64,000 nt of DNA from Occultella gossypii (GCF_019947135.1 NZ_JAGSHT010000014.1:79343-143342); one strand, 5' to 3'; numbered from the stretch's first letter, positions 37,247 to 46,309 are shown. Notes: generated by a model not told the origin, from the letters alone. Translations and numbers: made by a program.

Positions 37247-38500
37247 TTGGATACCCGACCCGCCGAGCCCGGCACCACGTGGGCCGGTACCCACACCTAC
37301 ACGGCGGCGACGCTGCACCGACCGGACACGCTCGACGAGGTACGTCGCATCGTCGCCGCCGCCACGCACATCCGGGCACTTGGGTCCCGGCACTCCTTCC
37401 ACGACCTGGCCGACTCCCCCGGCGACCTGATCAGCCTGGAGCGCGTGGACCCCGAGATCCACATCGATCCCGACGCGCAGACCGTCACCGTCGGCGCGGC
37501 GCTGCGCTACGGCGACCTCGCGGTCGCCCTCGACCGGGCCGGCTGGGCACTCGGCGCGATGGCCTCGCTGCCGCACATCTCGGTGGCGGGAGCCACCGCC
37601 ACCGCGACCCACGGCTCGGGTGACGCGACCGGGAACCTGGCCTCCGCCGTCGTCCGCCTGGAACTGGTCACGGCCGACGGCGACCTGCTCACCCTGCGCC
37701 GCGGCGACGCGGACTTCCTGGGCGCGGTGGTCCACCTCGGGGCGCTGGGCATCGTGACCCGGGTGACGCTGGCCGTCGAACCCCGCTACGAGGTGCGGCA
37801 GTGGGTGCGCCGTGACGTGCCGTGGGCGGACCTGCTCGGCGACTTCGACGCGATCACCTCCGCGGCGCAGAGCGTCAGCGTGTTCACCCGTTTCGGCGAC
37901 ATCGCCGGCCGGATCTGGATGAAGAGCCGCGACACGGCCGAGCCGGCCGCTCCGTGGGGGGTTCCCGCCGCCGTCGAACAGCATCCGATCGACGGTCTGG
38001 ACGCCGTGAACTGCACTGCCCAGCTCGGCCGGCCCGGGCCGTGGTACGACCGGCTGCCGCACTTCCGGATGGGTTTCACGCCGAGTGTGGGTGCCGAGAT
38101 CCAGAGCGAGTACCTCGTGCCCCGGGCACACGCCGTCGCCGCGATCACGGCGCTGCGCGGCCTCGGTGAGGCGATGGCGCCAGTGCTGCAGGTCTCCGAG
38201 ATCCGCACGGTCGCCGGCGACGACCTGTGGCTCAGCGCCGCCGAGGGCGGGGACCGGGTCGCGTTCCACCTCACGTTCGCGCGGGACCCGGAAGCGGTCC
38301 GAGCGCTGCTGCCGCGGATCGAAGACGCCCTCGACCCCTTCGACGCCCGCCCGCACTGGGGCAAGTGGTTCACGACCGGGCCGGGGCGCCTGGCCACCCT
38401 GTATCCGCGGCTCGGGGACTTCGCCGAGCTCGCCGGCCGGCTCGACCCGCAGGGCTGCTTCCGCAACGACTACCTGGACCGGACGGTGCTCCCCCGCTGA
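37247..38500 (+). CDS. Alditol oxidase-like FAD-binding oxidoreductase
   Basis: This is a 417-aa flavoenzyme of the vanillyl-alcohol-oxidase fold. IRALGSRHSFHDLADS contains His49, the position that carries covalent FAD in Streptomyces AldO; LPHISVAGATATATHGSG is the second FAD-binding segment; PHWGKWF near the C-terminus matches AldO. AldO oxidises xylitol and sorbitol with oxygen, giving hydrogen peroxide. The start is TTG 37247, six nt after AGGAG, with no better in-frame start. It could also be an L-gulono-lactone oxidase relative, but the length and motifs favour AldO. Confidence 0.85.
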   Translation: MDTRPAEPGTTWAGTHTYTAATLHRPDTLDEVRRIVAAATHIRALGSRHSFHDLADSPGDLISLERVDPEIHIDPDAQTVTVGAALRYGDLAVALDRAGWALGAMASLPHISVAGATATATHGSGDATGNLASAVVRLELVTADGDLLTLRRGDADFLGAVVHLGALGIVTRVTLAVEPRYEVRQWVRRDVPWADLLGDFDAITSAAQSVSVFTRFGDIAGRIWMKSRDTAEPAAPWGVPAAVEQHPIDGLDAVNCTAQLGRPGPWYDRLPHFRMGFTPSVGAEIQSEYLVPRAHAVAAITALRGLGEAMAPVLQVSEIRTVAGDDLWLSAAEGGDRVAFHLTFARDPEAVRALLPRIEDALDPFDARPHWGKWFTTGPGRLATLYPRLGDFAELAGRLDPQGCFRNDYLDRTVLPR

Positions 38501-38581
38501 TCGGCTCGTCAAACGCATCACACGAGCCCAGGGGCACGACTACTCTCGGGTCACGCAGGGGATGCCACCATCGAGGACGAG

Positions 38582-38710
38582 ATGTCACCCAGGATCGATC
38601 TGAATCCGCGCCGCACCGACGACGACGAACCCGTCGGCCAGCCGCCCACGCTCGGCGAAGTCACGAACCCGTACACGGTTCCGCACGAGGACGAACCCGA
38701 GACCACCTGA
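38582..38710 (+). CDS. Candidate 42-aa acidic small protein
   Basis: ATG 38582 opens a 42-codon frame beginning MSPRIDLNPRRTDDDEPVGQ and ending PHEDEPETT. Third positions are mostly G or C like neighbouring genes, the composition is Asp/Glu/Pro-rich and disordered, and a GAGGACGAG sequence precedes the ATG. A long hairpin terminator begins ten bases after the stop. There is no recognised family. It may instead be part of the alditol oxidase 3' region. Confidence 0.4.
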   Translation: MSPRIDLNPRRTDDDEPVGQPPTLGEVTNPYTVPHEDEPETT

Positions 38711-38719
38711 CCGGGCGCC

Positions 38720-38760
38720 GGTCCGCGCGAGCCGCCTGACGGGGGCGGCTCACGCGGACC
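38720..38760 (+). terminator. Long hairpin terminator after the 42-aa ORF
   Basis: The arms GGTCCGCGCGAGCCGCC (38720-38736) and GGCGGCTCACGCGGACC (38744-38760) pair along 17 bases with a single G-U position. It ends the plus-strand transcript of alditol oxidase and the small ORF. Confidence 0.85.
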
Positions 38761-38983
38761 ACGCTCCGCCTCCGCCGGCCGAAGCGACCGGCGCCACCCA
38801 GATGCTCGCGGGCGCGCCGCCGAGGGTCTCCCTGCCGGACGGGTCCGCGATCCGCTGCAGGTGCGCCGAGGCACCCTCCGTGGTCGCGACGCGACGCCCC
38901 AGCGCGTCCTCGGCGTGGACGGCCTGTGACACCGGTTGGTTCCGGCGCAGACGGGGTGCGTCCCGATCCGGCGGGAAACACGA
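38761..38983. other. Stretch with no recognised gene
   Basis: About 220 bases between two terminators hold nothing I can name. On the minus strand an open frame of some 55 codons ends near 38750 and contains GGAPASIWVAPVASAGGGG with normal GC-rich codon use, but it has no credible start and its upstream part is the tRNA terminator. It may be the remnant of a gene. Confidence 0.4.
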
Positions 38984-39021
38984 ACGGCCCGGTTCCAACT
39001 TTTCGTTGGAACCGGGCCGTT
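38984..39021 (-). terminator. Terminator of tRNA-fMet
   Basis: The arms AACGGCCCGGTTCCAAC (38984-39000) and GTTGGAACCGGGCCGTT (39005-39021) form a perfect 17-bp stem with a four-base loop. It begins six bases downstream of the tRNA 3' end on the minus strand. Confidence 0.9.
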
Positions 39022-39027
39022 CTCTCG

Positions 39028-39101
39028 TGGCGGGGGCGGGATTTGAACCCGCGACCTCCGGGTTATGAGCCCGGCGAGCTACCGAACTGCTCCACCCCGC
39101 G
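39028..39101 (-). tRNA. Initiator tRNA-fMet (CAT)
   Basis: The minus strand reads CGCGGGGTGGAGCAG at the 5' end, GGGCTCATAACCC across the anticodon arm and GGGTTCAAATCCC in the T arm: a 74-nt cloverleaf with anticodon CAT. Two initiator features are present: the first acceptor pair is unpaired (C1 opposite C72) and the anticodon stem has three consecutive G-C pairs (GGG/CCC). CCA is not encoded. It is transcribed alone, with a perfect hairpin terminator. Confidence 0.95.
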
Positions 39102-39149
39102 TCGGTAGTCCCAACCTTACGGGTCCGTCTGCGCGGGGGCAAATCCGCG

Positions 39150-39182
39150 GGCCGTGGCGCCGGTCACACCGGTGCCACGGCC
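39150..39182 (-). terminator. Terminator of the UPF0182 gene
   Basis: The arms GGCCGTGGCGCCGGT (39150-39164) and ACCGGTGCCACGGCC (39168-39182) pair with one G-U position and a three-base loop. It begins just after the UPF0182 stop on the minus strand. Confidence 0.75.
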
Positions 39183-39188
39183 GATCGA

Positions 39189-42185
39189 TCAGCCCGTGGT
39201 CGCGGTGTCCGTCGGTTCCTCGGTGGCGCCCTCATCGGCCGGGGCTGCGCCGGCCAACTCCTGCTCGGCGGCCATCGCGTCCGCGATCGCCTCCTCCAGT
39301 TGCGTCTGGGCCTCGCCGTAAGCGGTCCAGTCGCCGCTGGCGAGCGCCTCGTCGGAGGCTGTGAGCGCCGCACCGGCGGCCGCGAGCGCATCGTTCAGGC
39401 GCTGCTGTGCGTCGACGTCCGGGGTCTCGGTTCCGTCACCGCCACCGGTGCCGGTCCCCTCGTCGGGCACCGGGTCCACGTCGGCGTCCCCGGCGTTCGC
39501 GCCGGAGTCACCCTCGAACACCTGGTCGAGCGCCTGGTCGAGGGTCTGCGCGAAGCCCACCTCGTCACCGAACGCGACCAGCACACGCCGCAGCAGCGGG
39601 TACTGGGTGCCGCCGGAGGACTGCACGTAGACGGGCTGGACGTAGAGCACACCGCCACCGACGGGCAGGGTGAGCAGGTTGCCCTGGATCACCTCCGAGC
39701 CCCCTCGGCCGAGGATATTCAGCTCGTTCGCCGCGGCGGCGTCAGAGTCGAAGTTGCCCTGTACCTGACCCGGTCCGGGGACGGTCTCGTCCCGTGGGAG
39801 TTCGAGCAGCGTCAACGTGCCGTAGTCCTCCGCGACCTCGCCCGGCGTGTTCCCGGGCTCGGCGTTCACCGCCAGGAAACCCGTGAGCACGTTCCTGGTG
39901 TCGTCGTCCACGATGAAGGACGTGGTCAGCGAGAACGAGGCCTGGTCCTGCTCCGGCAGCGCCAGGGTGAGGTAGTACGGCGGCTGCGGAACCTCGGCGT
40001 CCGAGGTCGGGTCGTTCGGGACCCGCCAGAAGTCGGCCGTCGTGAAGAAGCTCTCGGCGTCGGTCACGTGGTACTGGGTGAGCAGTTCACGCTGCACCTT
40101 GAACATGTCCTCGGGGTAGCGCAGGTGGCTCATCAGGTCGCCGCTGATCTCGGAGATCGGCTGGATCTTGCCCGGGAAGATGGCGTCCCAGGTGGCCAGG
40201 ATCGGGTCCTCGGGGTCCCACGCGTACAGCGTCACGGAGCCGTCGTAGGCGTCCACGACCGCCTTGACCGAGTTACGGATGTAGTTGATGTAGTCCGGAA
40301 GTGCCGCGACCGGCACCTCACCGGAGTCGGTGAGCGAGTCGGTGATCGCGGACTCGAGCTCCTGGCGGGCCGAGTAGGGGTACTCGTTGGAGGTGGTGTA
40401 GGCGTCGACGACCCAGACGACCTCCTTCATCCCGTCGTCGTCGGTGTCCACGACGGCCGGGTAGGTGGACCCTTCCAGGGTCAGGAACGGAGCCACCCGG
40501 GCGACCCGCTCCAGTGGGTCCCGGTTGTAGAGGATCTGGGACTCGGAGGTGACCCGGTCGGAGAACAGGATCTGCTCGCTGCCGAACCTGGCCGCGTACA
40601 GCGCCTGGTTCCAGATGTTGCCGATCGAAGGGCCGCCGTCGCCGGTGAACGTGTTGTTCACCTGACCGTTCGGCGCGCTGTCGTCCGGGAAGTCGAGCTC
40701 CCACGGCGGGGTGCCCTCCGGGGCTCCGACGATCGAGTACTCCGGCGAGTTCGGGCTGAAGTAGATCCGCGGCTCGTAGGAGTCGCCGAAGATGCCGGTG
40801 CTCGGGATCCCGCTCTCGAAGAACGCCGGCCTGCCGTCGGACGTGACGGTGTTGCCGTACGCCGCCACGACCCCGAACCCGTGCGTGAACACCGTGTGGT
40901 CGTTGACCCAGTTGCTCTGCCCGGCACCCGCCAGGTCCAGGTCACGCACCGCGATCACCGTGTCCTGGCTCTGCCCGTCGATCGTGTACCGGTCCACCGA
41001 GAGGGTCGCCGGGAAGTTGTAGTACTGCTTGTTCTGCTGGAGCTGGCGGAACGTCGGCGAGACCTCCTGCGGGTCGAGCAGGCGGATGCTCGCAGTCGAC
41101 TCCGCGTCTGCGCGCAGAGCCCCGGCCTCGGCCACGGTCTCCGCGCTGTAGGGCTGGACCTGGACGTCGGTGAGCCCGTACGCCTCCCTGGTGGCGTCGA
41201 TGTTGCGCTGGATATAGGTGGCCTCGAGCGCCTGCTCGTTCGGGCCGACCCGCACGCCCTGGATGATCGCCGGGTAGATCCCGCCCACGAGGATGGCCGA
41301 GACCACCATGAGGGAGACCCCGACGGCGGGCAGGCGCCAGTTCCCGCGCACCCCGGTGTAGATGAACAGCACCGCCACGAAGACGCCGATGACGGCGAGG
41401 ATCGCCTTCGCAGGCAGCACCGCGTTGATGTCGGTGTAGGACGCCCCGCTGAAACGGTCGCCGTCGTTGGACAGCAGCGAGTACCGGTCCAGCCAGTAGT
41501 TGATCGCGATCAGCAACGTGAACACGGCGGCCAGGATCGCGACGTGGATCCGGGCCGGCCGGGAGATCTTCTCGCCGCGGCCCATCGGCTGCAGCGCGCC
41601 GTAGAGGTAGTGGGTGAACACCGCCGCGACCGCGCAGAAGAACGTCGTCGTCATCAGGAAGGAGACGATGAACCGCAGGAACGGCAGCGTGAACATGTAG
41701 AAGGACAGGTCGATCCCGAACTGCGGGTCCGTCGTCCCCCACTCCTGGCCGTTGAGCGCCAGGAGTGCGGTCTGCCACTGGGTGCTCGCCGCGGAGCCCG
41801 CGAAGAACCCCGCCAGGATCGGGCCGCCGATGAAGGCGATCCGGCGCAGCGGCTCGAACGCCTCCCGGTACCGGTCCAGATCCTGCTGCTGCTGGGTGGT
41901 CGGCACGTACATCGGCCGGTGCCGGTAGGCGAGGTACAGGTTCAGCCAGATCGCCCCACCCATGATCACGCCGCCCGCGACGAACATCAGCGCCCGGGTG
42001 ACCCACTCGGTCCGGATCACCTCGCTGTAGCCCACCTGGTCGAACCAGAGCCATTCGGTCCAGAACCGGGCCAGGATCAGGAAGGCGACCACCACCCCGA
42101 CCAGGACCAGCAGGGTGGGCAGCAACACGCCACGTTGGCGGCGCCCCCCGCTCGAGCGGGCGGAACGACTGGCAGCGAATGACAC
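39189..42185 (-). CDS. UPF0182 family large membrane protein
   Basis: This is a 998-aa protein. About seven hydrophobic helices fill the first 330 residues, with WTEWLWFDQVGYSEVIRTEW after the first and QFGIDLSFYMFTLPFLRF in the middle. A large extracytoplasmic domain follows, ending in an acidic Gly/Asp-rich tail. It is an actinobacterial UPF0182 protein (M. tuberculosis Rv3193c type) of unknown function. GTG 42185 is preferred because GAGG lies eight nt upstream; a GTG three codons earlier abuts that GAGG. A divergent promoter region separates it from the PPA1309 gene. Confidence 0.92.
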   Translation of the reverse strand: MSFAASRSARSSGGRRQRGVLLPTLLVLVGVVVAFLILARFWTEWLWFDQVGYSEVIRTEWVTRALMFVAGGVIMGGAIWLNLYLAYRHRPMYVPTTQQQQDLDRYREAFEPLRRIAFIGGPILAGFFAGSAASTQWQTALLALNGQEWGTTDPQFGIDLSFYMFTLPFLRFIVSFLMTTTFFCAVAAVFTHYLYGALQPMGRGEKISRPARIHVAILAAVFTLLIAINYWLDRYSLLSNDGDRFSGASYTDINAVLPAKAILAVIGVFVAVLFIYTGVRGNWRLPAVGVSLMVVSAILVGGIYPAIIQGVRVGPNEQALEATYIQRNIDATREAYGLTDVQVQPYSAETVAEAGALRADAESTASIRLLDPQEVSPTFRQLQQNKQYYNFPATLSVDRYTIDGQSQDTVIAVRDLDLAGAGQSNWVNDHTVFTHGFGVVAAYGNTVTSDGRPAFFESGIPSTGIFGDSYEPRIYFSPNSPEYSIVGAPEGTPPWELDFPDDSAPNGQVNNTFTGDGGPSIGNIWNQALYAARFGSEQILFSDRVTSESQILYNRDPLERVARVAPFLTLEGSTYPAVVDTDDDGMKEVVWVVDAYTTSNEYPYSARQELESAITDSLTDSGEVPVAALPDYINYIRNSVKAVVDAYDGSVTLYAWDPEDPILATWDAIFPGKIQPISEISGDLMSHLRYPEDMFKVQRELLTQYHVTDAESFFTTADFWRVPNDPTSDAEVPQPPYYLTLALPEQDQASFSLTTSFIVDDDTRNVLTGFLAVNAEPGNTPGEVAEDYGTLTLLELPRDETVPGPGQVQGNFDSDAAAANELNILGRGGSEVIQGNLLTLPVGGGVLYVQPVYVQSSGGTQYPLLRRVLVAFGDEVGFAQTLDQALDQVFEGDSGANAGDADVDPVPDEGTGTGGGDGTETPDVDAQQRLNDALAAAGAALTASDEALASGDWTAYGEAQTQLEEAIADAMAAEQELAGAAPADEGATEEPTDTATTG

Positions 42186-42318
42186 GAGTGACACCTCAGG
42201 GGCTTAGGTCAGGACGGCGAGCGCGGGCACAGCGTTGGACGGCGTGCTCACACACCTCACAACGTACGAGCCCTCTGGGAAGTTTCGCATACTCTCCCGA
42301 CGCTGCGACGATGGGGTC

Positions 42319-42867
42319 GTGAACATCGAGATGACCCCCCGCGAACGCTCACTCACCATGGCCGTCATCGAGATCGAGCAGCATTCGGCTGCGGCCGGTT
42401 GGGATGCGCCGGTGAGTGTGTTCGCCCTGATCCGCACGGCCGACGCCCTTGCGGACAACCCCGCACTCGCCCAGGAGTTCCCACCCGAGGTCGTCGAGGC
42501 GGCACGGCTCGATCCCGAGCACCTCACCTCGATCGAGCAGGACGGTCTGCCGGAGTCGGCGAACCTGGAGGAACTGCTCGCCCAGCTGGCGTGGCCCGAG
42601 ACGGTCGCCGGTGCCGCGATCGTGGTCGAGCGGATCGTGGTGCCCCCGGAGGCCGAGGCGAACATGCCGCAGGAGCCGGACGCCGGGGTGGACTACCTGA
42701 TGAATCACCCGGACCGGCAGGACGTGCGCATCGCCGCCGGCCGGCTGCGCACCGGGGAGAGCTGGTGCGCGCTGCGCTCGCGTGGGAACGACAACGACGA
42801 CGCGGTTGCCGGCGGACCCGATGCGGTGCCGGGGCTGGTCGAGGCGCTGGCCGCAACGTTGCGCTGA
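42319..42867 (+). CDS. PPA1309 family protein
   Basis: This is a 182-aa acidic cytosolic protein. Landmarks of the family are AVIEIEQHSAAAGWDAPVSV near the N-terminus, LIRTADALADNPALA, and WCALRSRGNDNDDAVAGGP near the C-terminus. The function is unknown. GTG 42319 gives the expected family length; an ATG four codons later is an alternative, and a longer upstream ATG lacks support. It is divergent from UPF0182, an arrangement often seen in actinobacteria. Confidence 0.8.
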   Translation: MNIEMTPRERSLTMAVIEIEQHSAAAGWDAPVSVFALIRTADALADNPALAQEFPPEVVEAARLDPEHLTSIEQDGLPESANLEELLAQLAWPETVAGAAIVVERIVVPPEAEANMPQEPDAGVDYLMNHPDRQDVRIAAGRLRTGESWCALRSRGNDNDDAVAGGPDAVPGLVEALAATLR

Positions 42868-42927
42868 GCCCTGCGCCCGGTCGCCGAGCCCGACGCCGGA
42901 ACCACCGAGCCGAAGCGGACGCGCGCG

Positions 42928-44097
42928 TCAGCCGGCGGTGCAGACCGGGAGGTCGGAGGTGTCCCCGGCTGCGATCGCCTCGACAGCGGTCCGGGCCTCG
43001 TCGAGGGTGGCCACACGGAACACCTCGAGACCATCCGGGATGTTCCCGACCACCTCGCCGCAGTTGGCTGCGGGCGCGAGGAAGAAGTCGGCGCCGTCGC
43101 GCTCGGCCGCGTACATCTTCAACGTGATGCCGCCGATCGGGCCGACGTCGCCGCCGAGCGACATCGTGCCGGTCCCGGCGATGACCTCACCGCCGGTCAG
43201 TGCCCCGGGGGTCATCTGGTCGATGATCCCCAGCGCGAACATCGTGCCGGCGCTGGGACCGCCGACGTTCTCGATCTTGATGTCCACCTCGACCGGGAAC
43301 TCGAACTCGGCGCTCAGGTAGATCCCGAGCAGGCTCCCGCCGGACCCGTCGTCGGTGGTCAGGATCTCCACATCGGTGGCCACCCCGTTACGGTCCACGC
43401 CGAGCGTCACCGTGGTGTCCGGGGGTGTGGCCTCGAGCGCGTCGTCGAGGTCGGCGTAGGTGGTGATCGTCGTCGTCGGCAGGTCGGGCGTGCGGATCGA
43501 GGCGATGACGTCGCCCTGCTCGACCGCGCCGGCGGCGCCCCGGTCCGGGTCGGCACCGGAGATGGTCAGGGTGGCGGGCACGTCGTAGCCCATGGCGGTC
43601 AGCGCCGAGACCGTCGCGTTCTCCTGCGAGGAGGACATCTGCTGGGCACCGATCAGGTCCTGCTCCTCCTGGGTCAGGGTGGGGTCCACGGCGGTCTCCA
43701 CCGGCACCACCTTCTGTCCGGCGGACAACCATCCGCGGATCACGCTGCCGACGTCCACGGGGAAGCCGGGCCCGCCGGCCGTGGTCACCGTGGTCAGCCG
43801 CAGTTCGCCCTCGGTGGGATAGGTCTCGGCGCCCTCCACGGTGATCAGTGGCACGTCGTTCACGGCGCCGAGGGTGTCGAACGTGGGGCCGGCGCCTTGG
43901 ACCGCGAACGGAACCGGCTGCAGGATCATCGTCAGCAGCAGCCCGAAGGCGGCGAGCCCGGAGACCGTCATCGTGATCGACCGGTTCGTCAGTACCAGGC
44001 GTCGCCGCAGGGCACGCCAGCGGCCGCCGGGCGTCGGCGGGGCGGTGTGTCCGGGCTGGTCGGAGTGCATCACGGACTCGGGAGCCTGCGTCGACAT
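42928..44097 (-). CDS. YlbL-like membrane-anchored PDZ/Lon-type protease
   Basis: This is a 389-aa protein. One N-terminal helix (ITMTVSGLAAFGLLLTMILQ) anchors it outside; a PDZ domain (about 195-270, DVIASIRTPDLPTTTITTYA) and a Lon-type Ser-Lys proteolytic domain follow. The catalytic Ser lies in NVGGPSAGTMFALG and the Lys in GPIGGITLKMYAA. It corresponds to Rv3194c in M. tuberculosis. ATG 44097 was chosen from an in-frame extension because the divergent zinc protease promoter lies directly upstream. The substrate is unknown. Confidence 0.9.
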   Translation of the reverse strand: MSTQAPESVMHSDQPGHTAPPTPGGRWRALRRRLVLTNRSITMTVSGLAAFGLLLTMILQPVPFAVQGAGPTFDTLGAVNDVPLITVEGAETYPTEGELRLTTVTTAGGPGFPVDVGSVIRGWLSAGQKVVPVETAVDPTLTQEEQDLIGAQQMSSSQENATVSALTAMGYDVPATLTISGADPDRGAAGAVEQGDVIASIRTPDLPTTTITTYADLDDALEATPPDTTVTLGVDRNGVATDVEILTTDDGSGGSLLGIYLSAEFEFPVEVDIKIENVGGPSAGTMFALGIIDQMTPGALTGGEVIAGTGTMSLGGDVGPIGGITLKMYAAERDGADFFLAPAANCGEVVGNIPDGLEVFRVATLDEARTAVEAIAAGDTSDLPVCTAG

Positions 44098-44184
44098 GGG
44101 CCCATCATCCCCCGAGCGTGCGCCCTGAGCGAAAGCCACCCGGTCGGACGTCGCGCCGACCCTCCGGTGTGGTTACCGTGGGGC

Positions 44185-45717
44185 ATGACCGAGCAGACCC
44201 CGTCAGGCCGCGACGAGTGGCGCCGCATGCTCGAGCAGATGCTCGGGCCGGAGGCGGCCGAGGAGGCCATGCGCGCCCTCGAGGCCAGCGGCGTGGACCC
44301 GGAGCAGTTCGCGTCGGTCGCCGGCATGCCGCAGAACCCACAGCAGATGGCCGCGGCGATGTCACAGATGCGTCAGATCCTCTCGGCTGATGACGGCGGG
44401 GCCTCGGACTGGCGGGTCGCCCACGACGTCGCTCGGCAGGCCGCCCACACCGGCGGTGACCCGAGCGTCTCGGCAGCGGATGCGGCGAAGGCCCGCTCGG
44501 TGCTCAGTGTGGCCGACCTCTGGCTCGACGCGGCCACCGACCTGCCCCCCTCGGGCGGTCAGCAGATCGCCGCTTCTCGGGCGGAGTGGGTGGAGCGGAC
44601 GCTGCCGACCTGGCGTGCGGTCGCCGAACCCATCGCGGCGTCGGTCGCCGATGCCCTGGCGACGATGATGAGCGTCGAGGAACTGCCCGAAGAGGCGACC
44701 GCGATGCTCGGCGGCGTGGACATCGGTGCCATGATGCGCCGCCTCGGCGCCCTGAGCTTCGCCATGCAGGTGGGTCAGGCGGCGGGCACCCTGGCCCGCG
44801 AGGTCTTCGGGGGCACGGACACCGGCCTGCCGCTCCTGCCCGAGCCCAGCCTGTTGCTGGTGCCGGCCAACCTGCACGAGTTCGCGGCGGACCTGGACGC
44901 CCCCGAGGACGAAGTGTGGCACTTCCTCGCGGTCCGTGAGGCGGCGCACGCGCGCCTGTTCGCCCACGTGCCGTGGCTGCGCGGGCACCTGTTGGGCGCC
45001 GTCGAGCAGTACGCCCGCGGCATCGAGATCGACCTGGCCCACCTGGAGGAGTCGGTGCGGTCCATCGACCCCACGGACATGGACCAGCTCCGCAGCGCCC
45101 TCTCCGGGGGGATCTTCTCGACCCAGCACACCCCGTCCCAGGAGCAGGCCCTGTCCCGGCTCGAGACGGCCCTCGCCCTGGTGGAGGGCTGGGTCGAGGA
45201 GGTCACCGCGAACGCGGTCGCCCCGCACCTGCCGCACCACGTGCCGCTCCGGGAGATGCTGCGACGGCGGCGCGCGGCCGGCGGTCCCGCCGAGGACACG
45301 TTCCACACGCTGGTCGGCCTGGAGCTGCGGCCACGCCGCGCCCGCGATGCGGCATCCCTGTGGGCGCTCGTGGCACGCGAGCAGGGCCAGGAGGTCCGGG
45401 ACGCACTCTGGTCCCACCCGGACGTGATCCCCACCGCGGCCGACCTCGACGAGCCGGCCGGTTTCCTGGACCGCCGGGCGTTCGCCGCTCAGGTGGACCA
45501 GGACGTCGATGCCGCGCTGGCGGCGCTGCTCGACGGCGAGCTCGGCTACGAGGCGGGGGCCGCCGAGAACGACGGCGGCACGGGTGTTGGTGGTCCCGAC
45601 GGCGGCACGGCAGCCCGTCCGGACGGCGCCGAGAACGACGGCGGCACGACTGAGGGTCCCGACGGCACCTCGGGAGACGGCGGCTCGGGCGACGGTCCCG
45701 ACGGCAACCGGGACTGA
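44185..45717 (+). CDS. DUF2342-type zinc metalloprotease family protein
   Basis: This is a 510-aa protein of the actinobacterial family annotated as zinc-dependent metalloprotease (Rv3195-like). The putative metal region is FLAVREAAHARLFAHVPWLR. The N-terminal EWRRMLEQMLGPEAAEEAMR and the central DIGAMMRRLGALSFAMQVGQ also match. The C-terminal 55 residues are a low-complexity Asp/Gly/Pro tail with the unit AENDGGT occurring twice. ATG 44185 is five nt after TACCGT (44174-44179). It is divergent from ylbL and convergent with the YgjP-like gene. Confidence 0.85.
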   Translation: MTEQTPSGRDEWRRMLEQMLGPEAAEEAMRALEASGVDPEQFASVAGMPQNPQQMAAAMSQMRQILSADDGGASDWRVAHDVARQAAHTGGDPSVSAADAAKARSVLSVADLWLDAATDLPPSGGQQIAASRAEWVERTLPTWRAVAEPIAASVADALATMMSVEELPEEATAMLGGVDIGAMMRRLGALSFAMQVGQAAGTLAREVFGGTDTGLPLLPEPSLLLVPANLHEFAADLDAPEDEVWHFLAVREAAHARLFAHVPWLRGHLLGAVEQYARGIEIDLAHLEESVRSIDPTDMDQLRSALSGGIFSTQHTPSQEQALSRLETALALVEGWVEEVTANAVAPHLPHHVPLREMLRRRRAAGGPAEDTFHTLVGLELRPRRARDAASLWALVAREQGQEVRDALWSHPDVIPTAADLDEPAGFLDRRAFAAQVDQDVDAALAALLDGELGYEAGAAENDGGTGVGGPDGGTAARPDGAENDGGTTEGPDGTSGDGGSGDGPDGNRD

Positions 45718-45741
45718 ACCGGGTGACGCGACGCCGCCCGC

Positions 45742-46269
45742 TCAGCGGGCGGGGCTGTCCCGGGCGTGGGAGATCCCGAGCAGGAACCCGCGGGCGCGCT
45801 CGGTCTGCGGGTAGCGCTCCACCAGGTCCCAGAAGTCGGTGCCGTGCCCGGGGACCAGCAGGTGCGCCAACTCATGCAGGAGCACGTAGTCGAGGACCCA
45901 CTCCGGCATGCCCTGCACCCGGTCCGAGATCCGGATCGTGCGGCGTGCCGGTGTGCAGGAGCCCCATCGGGTGTCCTGATTGGCGACCCACTCCACGGAC
46001 GCCGGCGGGGCGAGGCCGTCGAGGTACGCAGCGCACAGGCCCGCGGCTCTGGCCGCGAGGTCGGCGTCGGAGGGCCGGCGGCGCTGGTCGGAGGCGGCCA
46101 TCCGCTCGAGCATCCGGTTGACCCAGGCGTCCTCCTCGGCCCTGGTGAACCGACTCGGGATCGCCACCACGGTGCGACCGGCCTCCCGGTACGCGGACAC
46201 GGTCTTGCGCCGGCGGGTGCTGCGTCGCACCTCGACCGTGCCGTGCCCCTCGATCTCCCGCTCGCTCAT
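45742..46269 (-). CDS. YgjP/M48-like metallopeptidase
   Basis: This is a 175-aa protein of the YgjP-like metallopeptidase family (DUF45). The zinc motif is VLLHELAHLLVPGHGTDFW, with WGSCTPARRTIRIS upstream, the usual W-G-S-C-s signature. The ATG at 46269 gives the family N-terminus (REIEGHGTVEVRRSTRRRKT). It probably acts in the cytosol, and its substrate is unknown. It converges on the DUF2342 gene and diverges from the E1-like gene. Confidence 0.87.
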   Translation of the reverse strand: MSEREIEGHGTVEVRRSTRRRKTVSAYREAGRTVVAIPSRFTRAEEDAWVNRMLERMAASDQRRRPSDADLAARAAGLCAAYLDGLAPPASVEWVANQDTRWGSCTPARRTIRISDRVQGMPEWVLDYVLLHELAHLLVPGHGTDFWDLVERYPQTERARGFLLGISHARDSPAR

Positions 46270-46300
46270 GTCGGCTTCACTTTGGCACAGCGCGTCCCCG

Positions 46301-46309
46301 TTATCCACA
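46301..46309 (+). promoter_or_regulatory. Isolated consensus DnaA box
   Basis: TTATCCACA is a perfect 9-mer DnaA box, in the divergent promoter region between the YgjP-like and E1-like genes. It stands alone, so it is not an origin; it could be a DnaA-regulated promoter element or chance. Confidence 0.4.

Noticed and set aside
38750..39142. A 130-codon minus-strand gene overlapping tRNA-fMet
   Set aside because: Its first half is the translated tRNA and its terminator. Only the distal part might be a gene remnant.
39300..42182. A 960-codon plus-strand open frame opposite UPF0182
   Set aside because: It is a shadow frame caused by high GC at third positions. UPF0182 on the minus strand has family motifs and a terminator; the plus frame has none.
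46301..46309. Replication origin signalled by the DnaA box
   Set aside because: Only one box is present and no dnaA, dnaN, gyr genes or AT-rich unwinding region lie nearby.
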